A stretch of DNA of 64,000 nt, taken from Haemophilus parainfluenzae (lineage in GTDB: Bacteria; Pseudomonadota; Gammaproteobacteria; Enterobacterales; Pasteurellaceae). The notes under the pieces were generated by a model. It was not told the DNA's origin and made no database searches. It worked only from the letters and a program-made list of their open reading frames with translations. The stretch's first letter is position 1. Each line of letters opens with the position of its first letter. Below, piece by piece: positions 9,518 to 20,961 of this stretch. The DNA lies in contig NZ_CP127167.1 of the NCBI RefSeq assembly GCF_036288925.1, forward strand, positions 434,001 through 498,000, written 5' to 3'. The position numbers and the translations under genes were made by a program.

Positions 9518-9952
9518 ATGAAAATTTTCAAAGCCGAACAATGGAATATAGAAGTGCTTGCTCCACTCTTTGAAGCCTATCGACTTACCAACGGAATGAG
9601 TGAAAATCCTGACCGCACTTTAACCTTTTTAACAAATCGTATACGTTTTAATGAAAGCATGTTTTTTGTTGCTGTAAACGAAAACTCACAGGCGATTGGT
9701 TTTGTCCAACTTTATCCTCGCTTATCCTCTTTACAACTACAACGCTATTGGCAATTAACCGATATTTTTGTAAAAGAAGACAAACATCAAGCCGAGATTT
9801 ATGCTGTCCTTATTTCTAAAGCGAAAGAGTTTGTCCGTTATACACAATCTAATCGTTTAGTGGCGGAATTGAGTCAAGCTCAACAGAATATTTTAGAACA
9901 CGAAGGATTTAAGCTAAACACGAAAAAAAGTTTGTTTGAATTAACTCTCTAA
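9518..9952 (+). CDS. GNAT-family N-acetyltransferase
   Basis: 144 residues. The pattern fits a GNAT fold: [44 protein letters not shown] covers strands 2-4 of the core, although the acetyl-CoA loop (Q/RxxGxG/A) is weak ([11 protein letters not shown]). The substrate is unknown. The stop overlaps the xerC ATG by one base (TAATG), so the two are translationally coupled; the same pair precedes tpiA in H. influenzae. Confidence 0.75.
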   Translation: MKIFKAEQWNIEVLAPLFEAYRLTNGMSENPDRTLTFLTNRIRFNESMFFVAVNENSQAIGFVQLYPRLSSLQLQRYWQLTDIFVKEDKHQAEIYAVLISKAKEFVRYTQSNRLVAELSQAQQNILEHEGFKLNTKKSLFELTL

Positions 9953-10839
9953 TGCATACACTCCTCAATCAATATTGGGATTACTTGAGAATTGAACGTC
10001 AAGTCAGTCCACATACGCTCACCAATTATCAACATCAACTGAATGCGATTTTAGCTATTCTGGCTGAAAAAGGTATTCAGCACTGGCAGCAAGTGAACCC
10101 TAGTGTAGTTCGTCTTATTTTGGCGGAAAGCCGTAAGCAAGGTTTAAGAGAAAAGAGCTTAGCATTACGTTTGTCTGCTCTTCGTCAATTCTTCAGCTAT
10201 CTTGTGCAGCAAGGTCAAATGAAAGTGAATCCGGCAACGGGGATTTCAGCGCCGAAACAAGGCAAGCATTTACCGAAAAATATTGATGCTGAACAAGTTC
10301 AAAAATTGCTTTCAAATGACAGCAAAGATCCTATTGATTTACGTGATCGTGCGATGATGGAATTGATGTATAGCTCAGGGCTTCGCTTATCTGAATTACA
10401 AGGCTTAAACCTTAATAGCATTAACACTCGTGTACGTGAAGTGAGAGTGATTGGTAAAGGAAACAAAGAACGTATTGTGCCTTTTGGACATTATGCTTCT
10501 CATGCAATTCAGCAATGGTTGAAGGTACGCCCTTTATTTAATCCTAAAGATGACGCCCTTTTTGTGAGCCAACAAGGAAATCGCCTCACTCATCGCTCTA
10601 TTCAAAAGCGAATGGAAACCTGGGGCATTCGCCAAGGATTAAACAGCCATCTCAATCCACACAAACTACGTCACTCTTTTGCAACGCATATGCTGGAAGC
10701 AAGTTCAGATTTGCGGGCTGTTCAAGAACTTTTAGGGCACAGCAATTTGTCCACCACACAAATTTATACACATTTGAATTTCCAACATCTTGCAGAGGTC
10801 TATGATCAAGCCCATCCTCGAGCAAAACGAAAAAAATAA
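9952..10839 (+). CDS. xerC: Tyrosine recombinase XerC
   Basis: 295 residues. N-terminal SAM-like DNA-binding domain (residues 1-90), then the catalytic domain with the Arg of [12 protein letters not shown], the Lys of [23 protein letters not shown] (His-x-x-Arg), [14 protein letters not shown] (His and nucleophilic Tyr). With XerD it resolves chromosome dimers at dif. Translationally coupled to the GNAT gene. Confidence 0.95.
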   Translation: MHTLLNQYWDYLRIERQVSPHTLTNYQHQLNAILAILAEKGIQHWQQVNPSVVRLILAESRKQGLREKSLALRLSALRQFFSYLVQQGQMKVNPATGISAPKQGKHLPKNIDAEQVQKLLSNDSKDPIDLRDRAMMELMYSSGLRLSELQGLNLNSINTRVREVRVIGKGNKERIVPFGHYASHAIQQWLKVRPLFNPKDDALFVSQQGNRLTHRSIQKRMETWGIRQGLNSHLNPHKLRHSFATHMLEASSDLRAVQELLGHSNLSTTQIYTHLNFQHLAEVYDQAHPRAKRKK

Positions 10840-10892
10840 GTAAAGTGCGGTCAAAAATCGTCATCTTTTTTAATCGCACTTCTAAAAAACAA

Positions 10893-10916
10893 AAAGGCTA
10901 TCTTTCGATAGCCTTT
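10893..10916. terminator. Hairpin terminator between xerC and lptD
   Basis: Perfect 10 bp stem AAAGGCTATC / GATAGCCTTT around TTTC. The minus-strand side is followed by a T-rich run, so it best terminates lptD. An uptake-signal dyad (AAAGTGCGGT at 10843 and ATCGCACTT near 10873) lies just before it and may end xerC. Confidence 0.8.
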
Positions 10917-10926
10917 ATTCATTTTA

Positions 10927-13269
10927 CTATAAGCTAAATGCTTGAATATAAGGAAGTTTACCTTTCTTCAGCATGTCCTCAATACCGCTTTGATGGTCAT
11001 TTTCACCTAAGCCACGTAATTCAAAGGTAACACCAATGCTGTTGTCATAAACCACTTGATCATCACGTTGATTTTGTCGACTGGTGACATAACGTCTCGC
11101 CCCTACGCCAACAGACCAACAGCATGAGTTATATTGCACACCCACATATTGCTCAACCGGTTTTTTCAATGCAATGTCTTGATAGTATTTTCCGACAACT
11201 GCCCAATTATCTGAGACTTCCCATGCGGCTAGGACACCAATCTGTTTAATATCTTGTTGGTAACGGTTAGCAGACGCACCTAAATTTTGGTTGATATACT
11301 CTTTACTTGCGTAACGATAATTTAACTGAATCAGATTGTTCTTCATCGGGTTAAATTCAAAACTGCTATTTGCTAATGATGCTTTATCTAGCAAGGTATC
11401 ATATTGGTAGCTACCGCGCCAATTCCATTTATCGCTCATTTTCCAGTTAGATTCCAACGCCCAAGAAGAAGAGGATTTTTGTGTGCGATTACTCGGGTTA
11501 TCATCAATTCTGGAGGCCGTTAAATAATAAATTTGTCCTGCGGAGAAGTTAAAACGCTCATCGGCATTTTTATCATAAAAACGGGTGGTTCCTCCTACTG
11601 TCACCTGGTTAGCCGATGAAATACGGTCTAAACCACTATAGCGACGGTCACGAAATAAGGAATAATAATCTTGCTGAATTAACGCTGAATCATAACCAAA
11701 ACCAAGATAATCATTGACCTGTTTTGAACCGATATTACTTTGATCTTTATACGGTCGATATAAGTATTGTGCGTGTGGTTCTAGTGTTTGTGTATAGCCA
11801 TCAAATAAAGTTTTGTTGGTGGCTAAAACTGTTTGTAAGTCTACTTTTAATTGTGGCAATACACGATTTACGGATTTTTGTACCTCTTCTGCAGCAGCAG
11901 AAGATCCTTTCTTCTGATTATAATGCGTTGCATAAAGTTTGTTTTCAATGTTCAAGTTTCCGTATTTATTTGACATTACTGTCGTCAAACTCGGCTCAGT
12001 ATGGAAACGCCAAGCCGTTGGCATTAATGCACTGTCATTATCAAAACGTGCGGCTTGTGAGAATAATTTAAAATCTAACCAACCATTTGCTAAATCATTT
12101 TTATAATAATTGAAGTCCATTTGTGGCATCGTACGATACGGCCCAACGGAAACTTCGTCAAAAATCTGAAACTGACGAGCTGAAATCGCAAAATTATAGT
12201 TTGGCTGATAATACGCAATACGAGCATGTTGGTTGGCATAACCGTCTGTGCTGCTGCCATAATCCGAATCAAAATCAGTGAAGTAGCGGTTATCACTGAC
12301 TTTAGTATAATCAATATTCAAACGCCAATTTTCAAGAAAAGAGGAGTTGTGATTCCAATAAAATAAATGGCGTTTATGACTCTCGCTGATATATTCATCG
12401 TAACGATCTCGTCCTAAATATTCGCCCGCCAATTTACCTTCACCAACGGGTGTTAAATAACGGAACTCACCATTTAATTGCCAGCCACGCTGTGACATAT
12501 ATTTTGGTGCAAATGTGGCATCGTAATTTGGTGCAATGTTCCAATAAATTGGTTGTTTATACCAAAAACCATCACGACTAGAATGACCGACTGTTGGCAT
12601 TAATAAACCTGAACGACGACGATCACCAATCGGTAATTGTAGATAAGGAGTATAGAATACCGGCACACCTAATACTTTAAAACGAGCATGCCAAAATTCA
12701 GCATATTCTTCTTTAATGTGCTGACGAATCTCAGAGGCATCTACCGCCCAAGCATTATCATCGGGTAAACAAGAGGTAAATGTCGCATTTTTCATTAAAC
12801 GGTAATTATCACCTAACTCAATTTCCTGAGCTTTACCACGACCTTGGCGTCCTACAAGTTGGTAGTCTGCATCGGTGACATTACCGTTTTTACTATCTAA
12901 ATTAAAACTCGCATCATTCCCTAATAGGTTAATTTGATTATCTTTGTAATCAAATCCTCCTCGCAAATAAGCCCAACGCTGAGCTTGATTGCTCTCACCT
13001 GTTTGTTTGACTTCAACTGAATTTCCGACCAGATGACGGTTTCCTTGTTTCAAATCCACATTGCCTTGATAAATCGCCTGAGTTGGCTGATTAATCTCTG
13101 CTTTATCTGCTTCAATATAAACCGGCAAATTATTAACATCATCTTTCACAACCTCACCAGTAAAATGAGGCACGCCAAGTAAACACTGAGCATGCAGATC
13201 TGCCAAACTTTGTTGACTATAAAGTGCGGTCAGAATTGAGATTGAAATTAAGGTATATTTTTTATTCAT
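10927..13269 (-). CDS. lptD: LPS-assembly outer-membrane protein LptD
   Basis: 780 residues with signal peptide MNKKYTLISISILTALYSQQSLA. The N-terminal OstA/LptA-like jellyroll (LPVYIEADKAEINQPTQAIY, about 45-200) is followed by a 26-strand barrel domain rich in aromatic beta strands. Cysteines at HAQC, FTSC and the YNSCC pair match the disulfide network needed for maturation. LptD with LptE inserts LPS/LOS into the outer leaflet. It is the last gene of a long co-directional run, 46 bp after tag. Confidence 0.95.
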   Translation of the reverse strand: MNKKYTLISISILTALYSQQSLADLHAQCLLGVPHFTGEVVKDDVNNLPVYIEADKAEINQPTQAIYQGNVDLKQGNRHLVGNSVEVKQTGESNQAQRWAYLRGGFDYKDNQINLLGNDASFNLDSKNGNVTDADYQLVGRQGRGKAQEIELGDNYRLMKNATFTSCLPDDNAWAVDASEIRQHIKEEYAEFWHARFKVLGVPVFYTPYLQLPIGDRRRSGLLMPTVGHSSRDGFWYKQPIYWNIAPNYDATFAPKYMSQRGWQLNGEFRYLTPVGEGKLAGEYLGRDRYDEYISESHKRHLFYWNHNSSFLENWRLNIDYTKVSDNRYFTDFDSDYGSSTDGYANQHARIAYYQPNYNFAISARQFQIFDEVSVGPYRTMPQMDFNYYKNDLANGWLDFKLFSQAARFDNDSALMPTAWRFHTEPSLTTVMSNKYGNLNIENKLYATHYNQKKGSSAAAEEVQKSVNRVLPQLKVDLQTVLATNKTLFDGYTQTLEPHAQYLYRPYKDQSNIGSKQVNDYLGFGYDSALIQQDYYSLFRDRRYSGLDRISSANQVTVGGTTRFYDKNADERFNFSAGQIYYLTASRIDDNPSNRTQKSSSSWALESNWKMSDKWNWRGSYQYDTLLDKASLANSSFEFNPMKNNLIQLNYRYASKEYINQNLGASANRYQQDIKQIGVLAAWEVSDNWAVVGKYYQDIALKKPVEQYVGVQYNSCCWSVGVGARRYVTSRQNQRDDQVVYDNSIGVTFELRGLGENDHQSGIEDMLKKGKLPYIQAFSL

Positions 13270-13315
13270 AATTCAGTTCTTATTCAGATGAAATTAGGGG
13301 GATTATACTGGAATA

Positions 13316-14685
<1,370 letters not shown>

Positions 14686-15237
14686 TTATCCCTGTCTAAA
14701 AAGTTGATTTGTGCGCAAGTCTCGAATTTCGGATGGATTGCGTGCCCCGCCTACCATTTCATCTAATACTGGAAAATCTGCACCGAATTGTGACCGCACT
14801 TCATCAGCGATGCGGCAAGGTGGCTCACCAGTCAAATTGGCGCTAGTAGAAGTTAATGCAAACCCCGTGAGTTCACATAAGGCTTTTACGGAAGGATGAT
14901 CGCACAAACGTACTGCGATGCTATCAAATTTGCCTGTGAGAAAATGCGGGGTGGTCGATTTAGCGGGAACAATCCAAGTAGTTGGACGTTCATATTTACC
15001 TTGAAGGCGAGAAAGCTGCTCATCATTAATCTGCTCAAAATCGACAAAAGGACGGAAAAAATCCAAGCTAGATGCCACTAAAATCAACCCTTTTTCCACG
15101 GGACGTTGCTTTAAATCAAGTAATTTTTTTACCGCACTTTCACTTTGCGGATTACAGCCCAAGCCAAATACAGCTTCAGTGGGATAAGCAACCACTTGAT
15201 TTTGTCGAAGGGCCTCGGCGACTTGTTCTCTATTCAT
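14686..15237 (-). CDS. tsaC: Threonylcarbamoyl-AMP synthase (YrdC/TsaC)
   Basis: 183 residues of the YrdC fold. [19 protein letters not shown] and [16 protein letters not shown] are the family signatures, with [16 protein letters not shown] at the nucleotide site. It makes L-threonylcarbamoyl-AMP for the t6A37 modification of tRNAs reading ANN codons. The length fits the short TsaC type. It lies in the order zinc ribbon-tsaC-aroE-tag as in H. influenzae. Confidence 0.93.
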   Translation of the reverse strand: MNREQVAEALRQNQVVAYPTEAVFGLGCNPQSESAVKKLLDLKQRPVEKGLILVASSLDFFRPFVDFEQINDEQLSRLQGKYERPTTWIVPAKSTTPHFLTGKFDSIAVRLCDHPSVKALCELTGFALTSTSANLTGEPPCRIADEVRSQFGADFPVLDEMVGGARNPSEIRDLRTNQLFRQG

Positions 15238-15252
15238 TTCACTCTTTTACTT

Positions 15253-15789
15253 TTATTGCTCAAAAATATGACGGCAAGTTTTATTTGCACACTGGAAAAT
15301 TTGTTTTTCCCCATCTTCGCTTTTTAACAAAGAAAGTGGAAAATGGCACGTTGGGCAAGGCACGGTATAAGGCTTGGCAGGCAAAGAAAATTTACATTTA
15401 GGGAAATTATCACAGCCGTAAAAAATCTTTCCTTGACGACCACGACGAGAAATCAAATGCCCCGTTTTGCATTCAGGACAAGCCATTTTTTCCTCAGATT
15501 CAGATTCTTCCCGCACCACAAAATCGCATTCAGGATAATAACTACAACCAATAAACATTCCAAAACTGCCTTGTTTCAACTGCAATAAATTACCGCACTT
15601 CGGACAAATTTCATCAAGTGTTTTTAATACTTTATGTTCCGATCGTTGCAAAGGTCGCAAATAATCACATTCAGGATAAGCAGAGCAACCTAAAAACAGC
15701 CCTTTTTTGCCTTGTTTAATTTGCAAAGGCGCACCACATTGAGGGCAATATTCCTGTTGTTTGCTATGATGAAAAAGGCTTTGATTCAT
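15253..15789 (-). CDS. Zinc-ribbon protein related to topoisomerase I C-terminal domains
   Basis: 178 residues with four consecutive zinc ribbons: CPQCGAP..FLGCSAYPEC, CPKCGNL..FIGCSYYPEC, CPECKTG..FYGCDNFPKC and CPTCHFP..CANKTC. These are the repeats found at the C-terminus of bacterial topoisomerase IA; the free-standing form (YrdD type) sits beside tsaC in gamma-proteobacteria. DNA or RNA binding is presumed; the biological role is not established. Confidence 0.85.
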   Translation of the reverse strand: MNQSLFHHSKQQEYCPQCGAPLQIKQGKKGLFLGCSAYPECDYLRPLQRSEHKVLKTLDEICPKCGNLLQLKQGSFGMFIGCSYYPECDFVVREESESEEKMACPECKTGHLISRRGRQGKIFYGCDNFPKCKFSLPAKPYTVPCPTCHFPLSLLKSEDGEKQIFQCANKTCRHIFEQ

Positions 15790-15798
15790 AATCTGTCC

Positions 15799-17715
15799 TT
15801 ATGCTTGAAGCATTTCTTCCAATTCTTCTTGGGCTGCCAACCAATCCATCTCGACTTCTTCCAATGCTTTCTTCACATCCACTTGTTGAGCCAAAAGTGC
15901 GGTCAATTTTTCTTTATTTTCCTCGCTGTAGAGTTCGGAATCAGCCAATTGGTTTTCAATCTCCGCAAGTTTGGAGGCATGTTTATTCATTTTTTCCTCC
16001 AATTGAGAGATTTGTTTACGAAGAGGCGCAGTTTGTTGGCGAAGTTCGGCCTCACGACGTTTTTGTTCCTTGCGATTTTGCATGGAATTTTCATTGTCGT
16101 CATTTTTCTCCGAGGATTTATTTTCTGGTGCACTATTTTGTTCATTCAGCCACTTTTGATAATCCTCTAAATCGCCTTTGAATTCTTCCACTTTTTTATC
16201 GTGTACTAAATAGAATTCTTCCACGGTATTACGTAGTAAGTGCCGATCGTGAGAAACCACCACCAAAGAGCCTTCGTAATCTACTAGCGCTTCAGTTAAT
16301 GCCTGACGCATATCCAAATCCAAGTGGTTGGTTGGTTCATCAAGTAATAGCAAATTCGGTCGTTGCCAAACAATCAAAGCTAACACCAAACGGGCTTTTT
16401 CTCCTCCTGAAAAGGATTTCACTGTTTGATTTACTTTATCGCCGTGAAACGCAAAACCACCCAAATAATCTCGAACCTGTTGCTCAGTTTGCTCAGGCGC
16501 GAGTTTTTGCATATGCCAGAGAGCAGATTCGTCTGCACGTAGCGTATCAAGCTGATGCTGAGCAAAATAACCGAGTTGCACGCCTTTAGCTAATTGTACT
16601 GTACCAGAAAGAGCGGTGAGCTCGCCGGCTAACAATTTAATTAAGGTTGATTTACCTGCACCATTTTTCCCGAGCAAACCAATGCGCGAACCCGGTACTA
16701 AATTCAGCTTAATTTTACTTAAAATTTCTATCGCACTTTCACCGCTACCATAACCTGCACTCGCCTGCTCAATCATCACTAAAGGATTCGGCAAGGATAG
16801 TGGTGGACGGAATTCAAAAGTAAAAGGATTATCCACATAAGCCGGTGCAATCAGTTCCATGCGCTCTAAGGCTTTCATACGGCTTTGTGCTTGTTTAGCT
16901 TTGGTCGCTTTGGCTTTAAAGCGGTCGATATATTTTTGTAAATGGGAAATCTTTTGTTGTTGCTGACGATACATGGCTGTTTGTTGTGCCAGTTTAGTTG
17001 CCCGTTGCACTTCAAAGGAAGAATAATCGCCCGTGTATTCGTTAAGCTTCTGATTTTCGATATGGAGGATTTTCGTCACAATCGGATCGAGAAAATCACG
17101 GTCGTGGGAAATTAATACCAAGGTGCCCTGATATTGCACTAACCAACGCTCCAACCAAATTACCGCATCCAAATCCAAATGGTTGGTTGGCTCATCCAGT
17201 AATAATAAATCTGACGGACAAAGCAGAGCTTGCGCCAAATTCAAACGCATCCGCCAACCACCGGAGAAGGATTTCACTGGTTGAGCGATTTCTTCTTGGT
17301 TAAAACCCAAACCATGTAATAAGGAAGCTGCGCGAGATTGAATTGTCCAAGCATCCAAGGTTTCTAATTGCCCATGAATACGTGCAATGGCGTTACCGTC
17401 ATTGCGTTCATTTGCTTGTTCAAGCTCTTGTTGCAAGCGGCAATATTCACGATCTCCTTGAATCACATAATCAATCGCTGAAATATCCAATGCCGGCGTT
17501 TCTTGATTCACCCAAGATACCCGCCAGTTGGATGGATAAGTGATCTCTCCACCCTCTGGCGTTAATTCTTTTTTTAATAGGGCAAAAAGAGACGACTTAC
17601 CGCAGCCATTCTTCCCCACCAAGCCGACTTTTTGTTTCGGATTAATGGTTGCCGTGGCATTTTCGAGCAATTCGGTTTGCCCGCGCTTTAGGGAAATATT
17701 ATTAAATACAATCAT
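15799..17715 (-). CDS. yheS: ABC-F family ATPase (YheS-like)
   Basis: 638 residues, cytoplasmic, two ABC domains and no membrane segments. The first has Walker A GLVGKNGCGKSSLF, signature SFSGGWRMRLNLAQALL and LLLDEPTNHLDLDAVIWLE. The second has GLLGKNGAGKSTLIKLL, SFSGGEKARL and LLLLDEPTNHLDLDMR. The linker is the basic P-site tRNA interaction motif. The C-terminal 100 residues are a charged coiled coil. ABC-F proteins act on ribosomes; YheS relieves certain stalled nascent chains in E. coli (family knowledge). First gene of the run towards lptD. Confidence 0.9.
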   Translation of the reverse strand: MIVFNNISLKRGQTELLENATATINPKQKVGLVGKNGCGKSSLFALLKKELTPEGGEITYPSNWRVSWVNQETPALDISAIDYVIQGDREYCRLQQELEQANERNDGNAIARIHGQLETLDAWTIQSRAASLLHGLGFNQEEIAQPVKSFSGGWRMRLNLAQALLCPSDLLLLDEPTNHLDLDAVIWLERWLVQYQGTLVLISHDRDFLDPIVTKILHIENQKLNEYTGDYSSFEVQRATKLAQQTAMYRQQQQKISHLQKYIDRFKAKATKAKQAQSRMKALERMELIAPAYVDNPFTFEFRPPLSLPNPLVMIEQASAGYGSGESAIEILSKIKLNLVPGSRIGLLGKNGAGKSTLIKLLAGELTALSGTVQLAKGVQLGYFAQHQLDTLRADESALWHMQKLAPEQTEQQVRDYLGGFAFHGDKVNQTVKSFSGGEKARLVLALIVWQRPNLLLLDEPTNHLDLDMRQALTEALVDYEGSLVVVSHDRHLLRNTVEEFYLVHDKKVEEFKGDLEDYQKWLNEQNSAPENKSSEKNDDNENSMQNRKEQKRREAELRQQTAPLRKQISQLEEKMNKHASKLAEIENQLADSELYSEENKEKLTALLAQQVDVKKALEEVEMDWLAAQEELEEMLQA

Positions 17716-17769
17716 TTTTTCGAATACATCTGAATTTGTGCCTATTTTGCAATATTTTTCCTTTTCTCG

Positions 17770-17822
17770 GAACAGTCTATTCCCATTTTATCGATATTTC
17801 TGCCAGAAAAAACACGTATAAT
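17770..17822 (+). promoter_or_regulatory. LysR-type operator and promoter of the LLM oxidoreductase gene
   Basis: GAACAGTCTATTC (17770-17782) is followed 34 bp later by the -10 TATAAT (17817-17822). The same dyad and the following CATTTTAT-GAT block recur before hchA with the identical 47 bp offset to the -10. No good -35 is visible, as expected for an activator-dependent promoter. Confidence 0.6.
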
Positions 17823-17854
17823 GACGCTCAACAAATCAATCATGAGGAAATAAA

Positions 17855-18895
17855 ATGAAGCTCTCTATTCTTAATCTCGCCCCTGTTCGAGAAGGGCAAA
17901 CTTATTTGCAAGCCGTTGAGTCTATGGTAAATCTTGCAAAACATGCTGAGAACATTGGCATTGAGCGCTATTGGATTGCTGAGCATCATAATATGAAAAA
18001 TTTGGTGAGTTCAGCGACCGCACTTTTAATTCAACATACGCTAGCCAATACGAAGACCTTACGCGTGGGGTCTGGTGGCGTGATGTTACCAAATCATTCG
18101 CCGTATGTAGTAGCGGAGCAATATGGCACACTGGAGACGCTTTATCCAAACCGTGTTGAACTCGGTTTAGGCCGTGCGCCAGGAACGGATATGCAAACGG
18201 CTGCAGCACTTCGTCGTGGACGAAACAGTCTGGATTTCCCTGCGGAAATTGCGGAACTTCGCGGTTACTTTAAAGATTGCAACCCTGTTTCAGCTTACCC
18301 TTCCGCCGGCTTGAATATACCATTTTATATTTTAGGATCTAGCACCGAAAGTGCCTATCTTGCGGCAGAGCTTGGCTTGCCTTATGCTTTTGCTTCACAC
18401 TTTGCGCCACGCATGATGGAAATGGCGGTGGAGATTTACCGCAAAAACTTCAAACCATCGACCTATCTTGCTGAGCCTTATGTCATCTTAGGTGTAAACG
18501 CGATTGTCGCCGAAACCGATAAAGAAGCAAGACAACTCGCGACGACACAAACATTATTTTTCTTAAATGTGGTGACTAACGCACAACAAAATTTACAACC
18601 ACCGATGGCATCAGAAGAAGATGTTTGGAAAGCTCAAATGCACGCCCAAAAGAAACCGCACTTTGGCCCAGTCGATTTCGAGGAAATCCCAATTTACAAC
18701 CAAGAGCGTGCCGTAGTGGAACAAATGACCGCTTGTTCGCTTATCGGTAGTCCTGAAAGCGTGGATTTTCAACTCAAGCAATTACGTGAACGGGTACATT
18801 TTGATGAAATTATGGCGGTGAGCTATATTTTTGATGAACAAAAACAAGCCCAATCTTATACAATGTTGAAAGCGATTGTGGATAAGCTATCGTGA
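17855..18895 (+). CDS. LLM-class flavin-dependent oxidoreductase
   Basis: 346 residues, a bacterial-luciferase-like TIM barrel: LSILNLAPVREGQTYLQAVESMVNLAKHAENIGIERYWIAEHHNM, VGSGGVMLPNHSPYVVAEQYGTLETLYPNRVELGLGRAPGTD. This YhbW-type subgroup of FMN-dependent monooxygenases has no agreed substrate. RBS ATGAGGAAATAAA precedes the ATG. It shares an operator-like motif with hchA, suggesting a common electrophile or oxidative-stress role (inference). Confidence 0.85.
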   Translation: MKLSILNLAPVREGQTYLQAVESMVNLAKHAENIGIERYWIAEHHNMKNLVSSATALLIQHTLANTKTLRVGSGGVMLPNHSPYVVAEQYGTLETLYPNRVELGLGRAPGTDMQTAAALRRGRNSLDFPAEIAELRGYFKDCNPVSAYPSAGLNIPFYILGSSTESAYLAAELGLPYAFASHFAPRMMEMAVEIYRKNFKPSTYLAEPYVILGVNAIVAETDKEARQLATTQTLFFLNVVTNAQQNLQPPMASEEDVWKAQMHAQKKPHFGPVDFEEIPIYNQERAVVEQMTACSLIGSPESVDFQLKQLRERVHFDEIMAVSYIFDEQKQAQSYTMLKAIVDKLS

Positions 18896-18902
18896 AAAAA
18901 AC

Positions 18903-18923
18903 ATGGCGAGATTATCTCGCCAT
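18903..18923. terminator. Bidirectional terminator between the LLM gene and the LysR gene
   Basis: Perfect 10 bp stem ATGGCGAGAT / ATCTCGCCAT with a one-base loop centre, flanked by A7 on the left and ATTTTTAT on the right. Confidence 0.85.
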
Positions 18924-18927
18924 ATTT

Positions 18928-19833
18928 TTATGCCTTAACCATTTTCGCTAACAAGATCTCTTTTAGTTTGTTATATACCCATATCACCCGCTCGGCGACA
19001 ATCGTTTGATATGGTCGATATAAATAAAGCTGCCATTTTTGCTTTTCAATTTCAGGGAAGAGCTCCACCAATTGACCGTTTTCTAAATAGGGATCACAAA
19101 CACTGTTGATAAGATAAGAGCAAGCGCGTCCAGCCAATGCTGATTGCAGTTCGCTTTGCACATCTGAGGCAAAAAAAATCGCGCGGTTTGGCATAAAGCG
19201 TTGTTCAGCATTGATTTGCCACTGCCAAATACGTTTAAGCTTAGGGTCAATCAAACCACTCAGCGGATAATTTTGAGCTAAATCTTGCAGATCTTTAGGA
19301 AAATCTAATCGTTTGAGTAAAGTTGGCGAAGCGACAATTTTTTCCGAAAAAGTGCAAATATGCTGCGCCACCCAATCCAGCTCGGGTTCTTGACAAATTC
19401 GCAAGCCAATATCGATCTGGTCATCCACACTTTTGAGCTTATCAATGCCCACCCACCAGTCAATCGCAATATCCGGGTAAGGCTCAAGTGCAGTTAATAA
19501 TTCAAACAAAATTTCATCGTTATAAGGCATCGGAGGCAAAGTAATTCTCACAACGCCTTGCATTGCTTTATCTTTCACATTGTTTATGGAAAACAGCCGT
19601 TCACCTTCCGCCAAATATTGTGTGGCTTTCGGCAAAAATTGTTCGCCAAACTCTGTTAGCTTGATATTTCGTGTGTTACGTTTAAACACACTTTCACCTA
19701 ATAAAGCCTCAAGATCGGCGATCATTCTTGTTACCACTTGAGGTGAAACGGCAAGCCGCTGAGCCGTTTCGCGAAAATTTAAGGTTTCAGCTGCGGAGCA
19801 AAAATAGCGAAGAGCCTCTAATTTATTCATCAT
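18928..19833 (-). CDS. LysR-family transcriptional regulator
   Basis: 301 residues. N-terminal winged HTH LEALRYFCSAAETLNFRETAQRLAVSPQVVTRMIADLEALLG, then an effector-binding periplasmic-fold domain. It sits between two transcription units (LLM oxidoreductase and hchA) whose promoters carry the same dyad. The hchA-side dyad lies 15 bp before this gene's own start, so it would also autoregulate. The ligand is unknown. Confidence 0.85.
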   Translation of the reverse strand: MMNKLEALRYFCSAAETLNFRETAQRLAVSPQVVTRMIADLEALLGESVFKRNTRNIKLTEFGEQFLPKATQYLAEGERLFSINNVKDKAMQGVVRITLPPMPYNDEILFELLTALEPYPDIAIDWWVGIDKLKSVDDQIDIGLRICQEPELDWVAQHICTFSEKIVASPTLLKRLDFPKDLQDLAQNYPLSGLIDPKLKRIWQWQINAEQRFMPNRAIFFASDVQSELQSALAGRACSYLINSVCDPYLENGQLVELFPEIEKQKWQLYLYRPYQTIVAERVIWVYNKLKEILLAKMVKA

Positions 19834-19847
19834 TATTCCTTTTTTAA

Positions 19848-19900
19848 GAATAGTTTATTCTCATTTTATTGATTTTCAGTTCAAAAAACTAGGCTATACT
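19848..19900 (+). promoter_or_regulatory. LysR-type operator and promoter of hchA
   Basis: GAATAGTTTATTC (19848-19860), a perfect GAATA-3-TATTC dyad, then TATACT (19895-19900) as -10. Offset from dyad start to -10 is 47 bp, the same as at the LLM gene. The dyad also overlaps the region upstream of the divergent lysR start (19833). Confidence 0.65.
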
Positions 19901-19958
19901 TCACATCATTACGACAAATAACCTGTTTTAAATTTTCTTTTAACATTAGGAGAACAAA

Positions 19959-20825
19959 ATGGCAGATCTCAAAAGTCCTGTGGCAGACCGTGCAGAACAT
20001 AATGCGTTTTTCCCTTCAACGTACTCATTAAGCCAATATGTGGCAAAAAAAACGGATTTCGATGGTTTTAAATTCAACAAACCTTACACAGGCGGCAAAC
20101 ACAAAATTTTAATGGTCGCATCAGACGAGCGTTATCTTGAAATGAAAAATGGCAAATTATTCTCAACAGGTAATCACCCTGTAGAAACAATGTTGCCAAT
20201 GTTACACATTCACCACGCAGGTTTTGAAATTGAAGTAGCAACCCTTTCAGGTAACGCTGTAAAATTTGAAATGTGGGCTATGCCAACAGAAGATGAAGCG
20301 GTGATGGGCTTATACGAAACCTACTTGCCGAAATTCAAAAGTCCACGTAAATTAGCGGATATGTTGGCGGAAGTCACTGCGGAAGATTCGCCATACTTAG
20401 GCGTGTTCATCCCTGGTGGCCACGCAGCATTGCACGGCTTACCGTTCAGCACCGATATGAAAGCTGTGTTAAACTGGGCGATAAAAAATGATAAATATAT
20501 CATCAGTTTATGTCATGGTCCTGCGGCATTCTTAGCGGCAAGCGTGGACGAAAAACCAGAAGATTTCCCATTCAAAGGTTATGAAATCTGCGTGTTCCCA
20601 GACGCATTAGATGAAGGCGCAAACGTGGATATCGGCTACATTCCAGGTAAATTACAGTGGTTATTGGCTGAGCGCTTAGAAGCTTTAGGAATGAAAATAT
20701 TGAATGAAGGCATTACCGGTCAAGTACACAACGATCGTAATGTACTAACTGGCGACAGTCCACTGGCGTCAAATAATCTTGGTATTTTAGCGGCGAATGA
20801 GTTGTTAAAGAAAGTAGGACAATAA
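19959..20825 (+). CDS. hchA: Hsp31 / HchA, DJ-1 family glyoxalase III and protein/nucleotide deglycase
   Basis: 288 residues. The nucleophile elbow [13 protein letters not shown] gives the catalytic Cys and adjacent His; [15 protein letters not shown] is the oxyanion region and [16 protein letters not shown] the core start of the Hsp31 class. The family converts methylglyoxal to lactate without cofactor and repairs glycated molecules; the chaperone role is also reported. Good RBS TTAGGAGAACAAA. Divergent from the LysR gene. Confidence 0.92.
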   Translation: MADLKSPVADRAEHNAFFPSTYSLSQYVAKKTDFDGFKFNKPYTGGKHKILMVASDERYLEMKNGKLFSTGNHPVETMLPMLHIHHAGFEIEVATLSGNAVKFEMWAMPTEDEAVMGLYETYLPKFKSPRKLADMLAEVTAEDSPYLGVFIPGGHAALHGLPFSTDMKAVLNWAIKNDKYIISLCHGPAAFLAASVDEKPEDFPFKGYEICVFPDALDEGANVDIGYIPGKLQWLLAERLEALGMKILNEGITGQVHNDRNVLTGDSPLASNNLGILAANELLKKVGQ

Positions 20826-20837
20826 GCCTAAATCAAG

Positions 20838-20874
20838 AAAAAGTGCGGTGAAATCAGATTTCATCGCACTTTTT
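20838..20874. terminator. Uptake-signal dyad terminator after hchA
   Basis: AAAAAGTGCGGTGAAATC pairs with GATTTCATCGCACTTTTT, 18 bp with one G-U-type mismatch. One arm is a perfect uptake signal. Between it and glpE (20875-20961) I see nothing further. Confidence 0.8.
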
Positions 20875-20961
20875 GTTTATTAAGCCGGTTTTATGTCTAC
20901 TAAATTCCCCCTATTAGAAAATAGGTATCAGATTAACCGCATTTTAAATCAACGAAAAATA

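Noticed and set aside
15801..16181. Long open frames opposite the ABC-F gene
   Set aside because: They are composition-driven antisense frames without RBS and with low-complexity Phe/Leu-rich products; the minus-strand ABC-F gene is clear.
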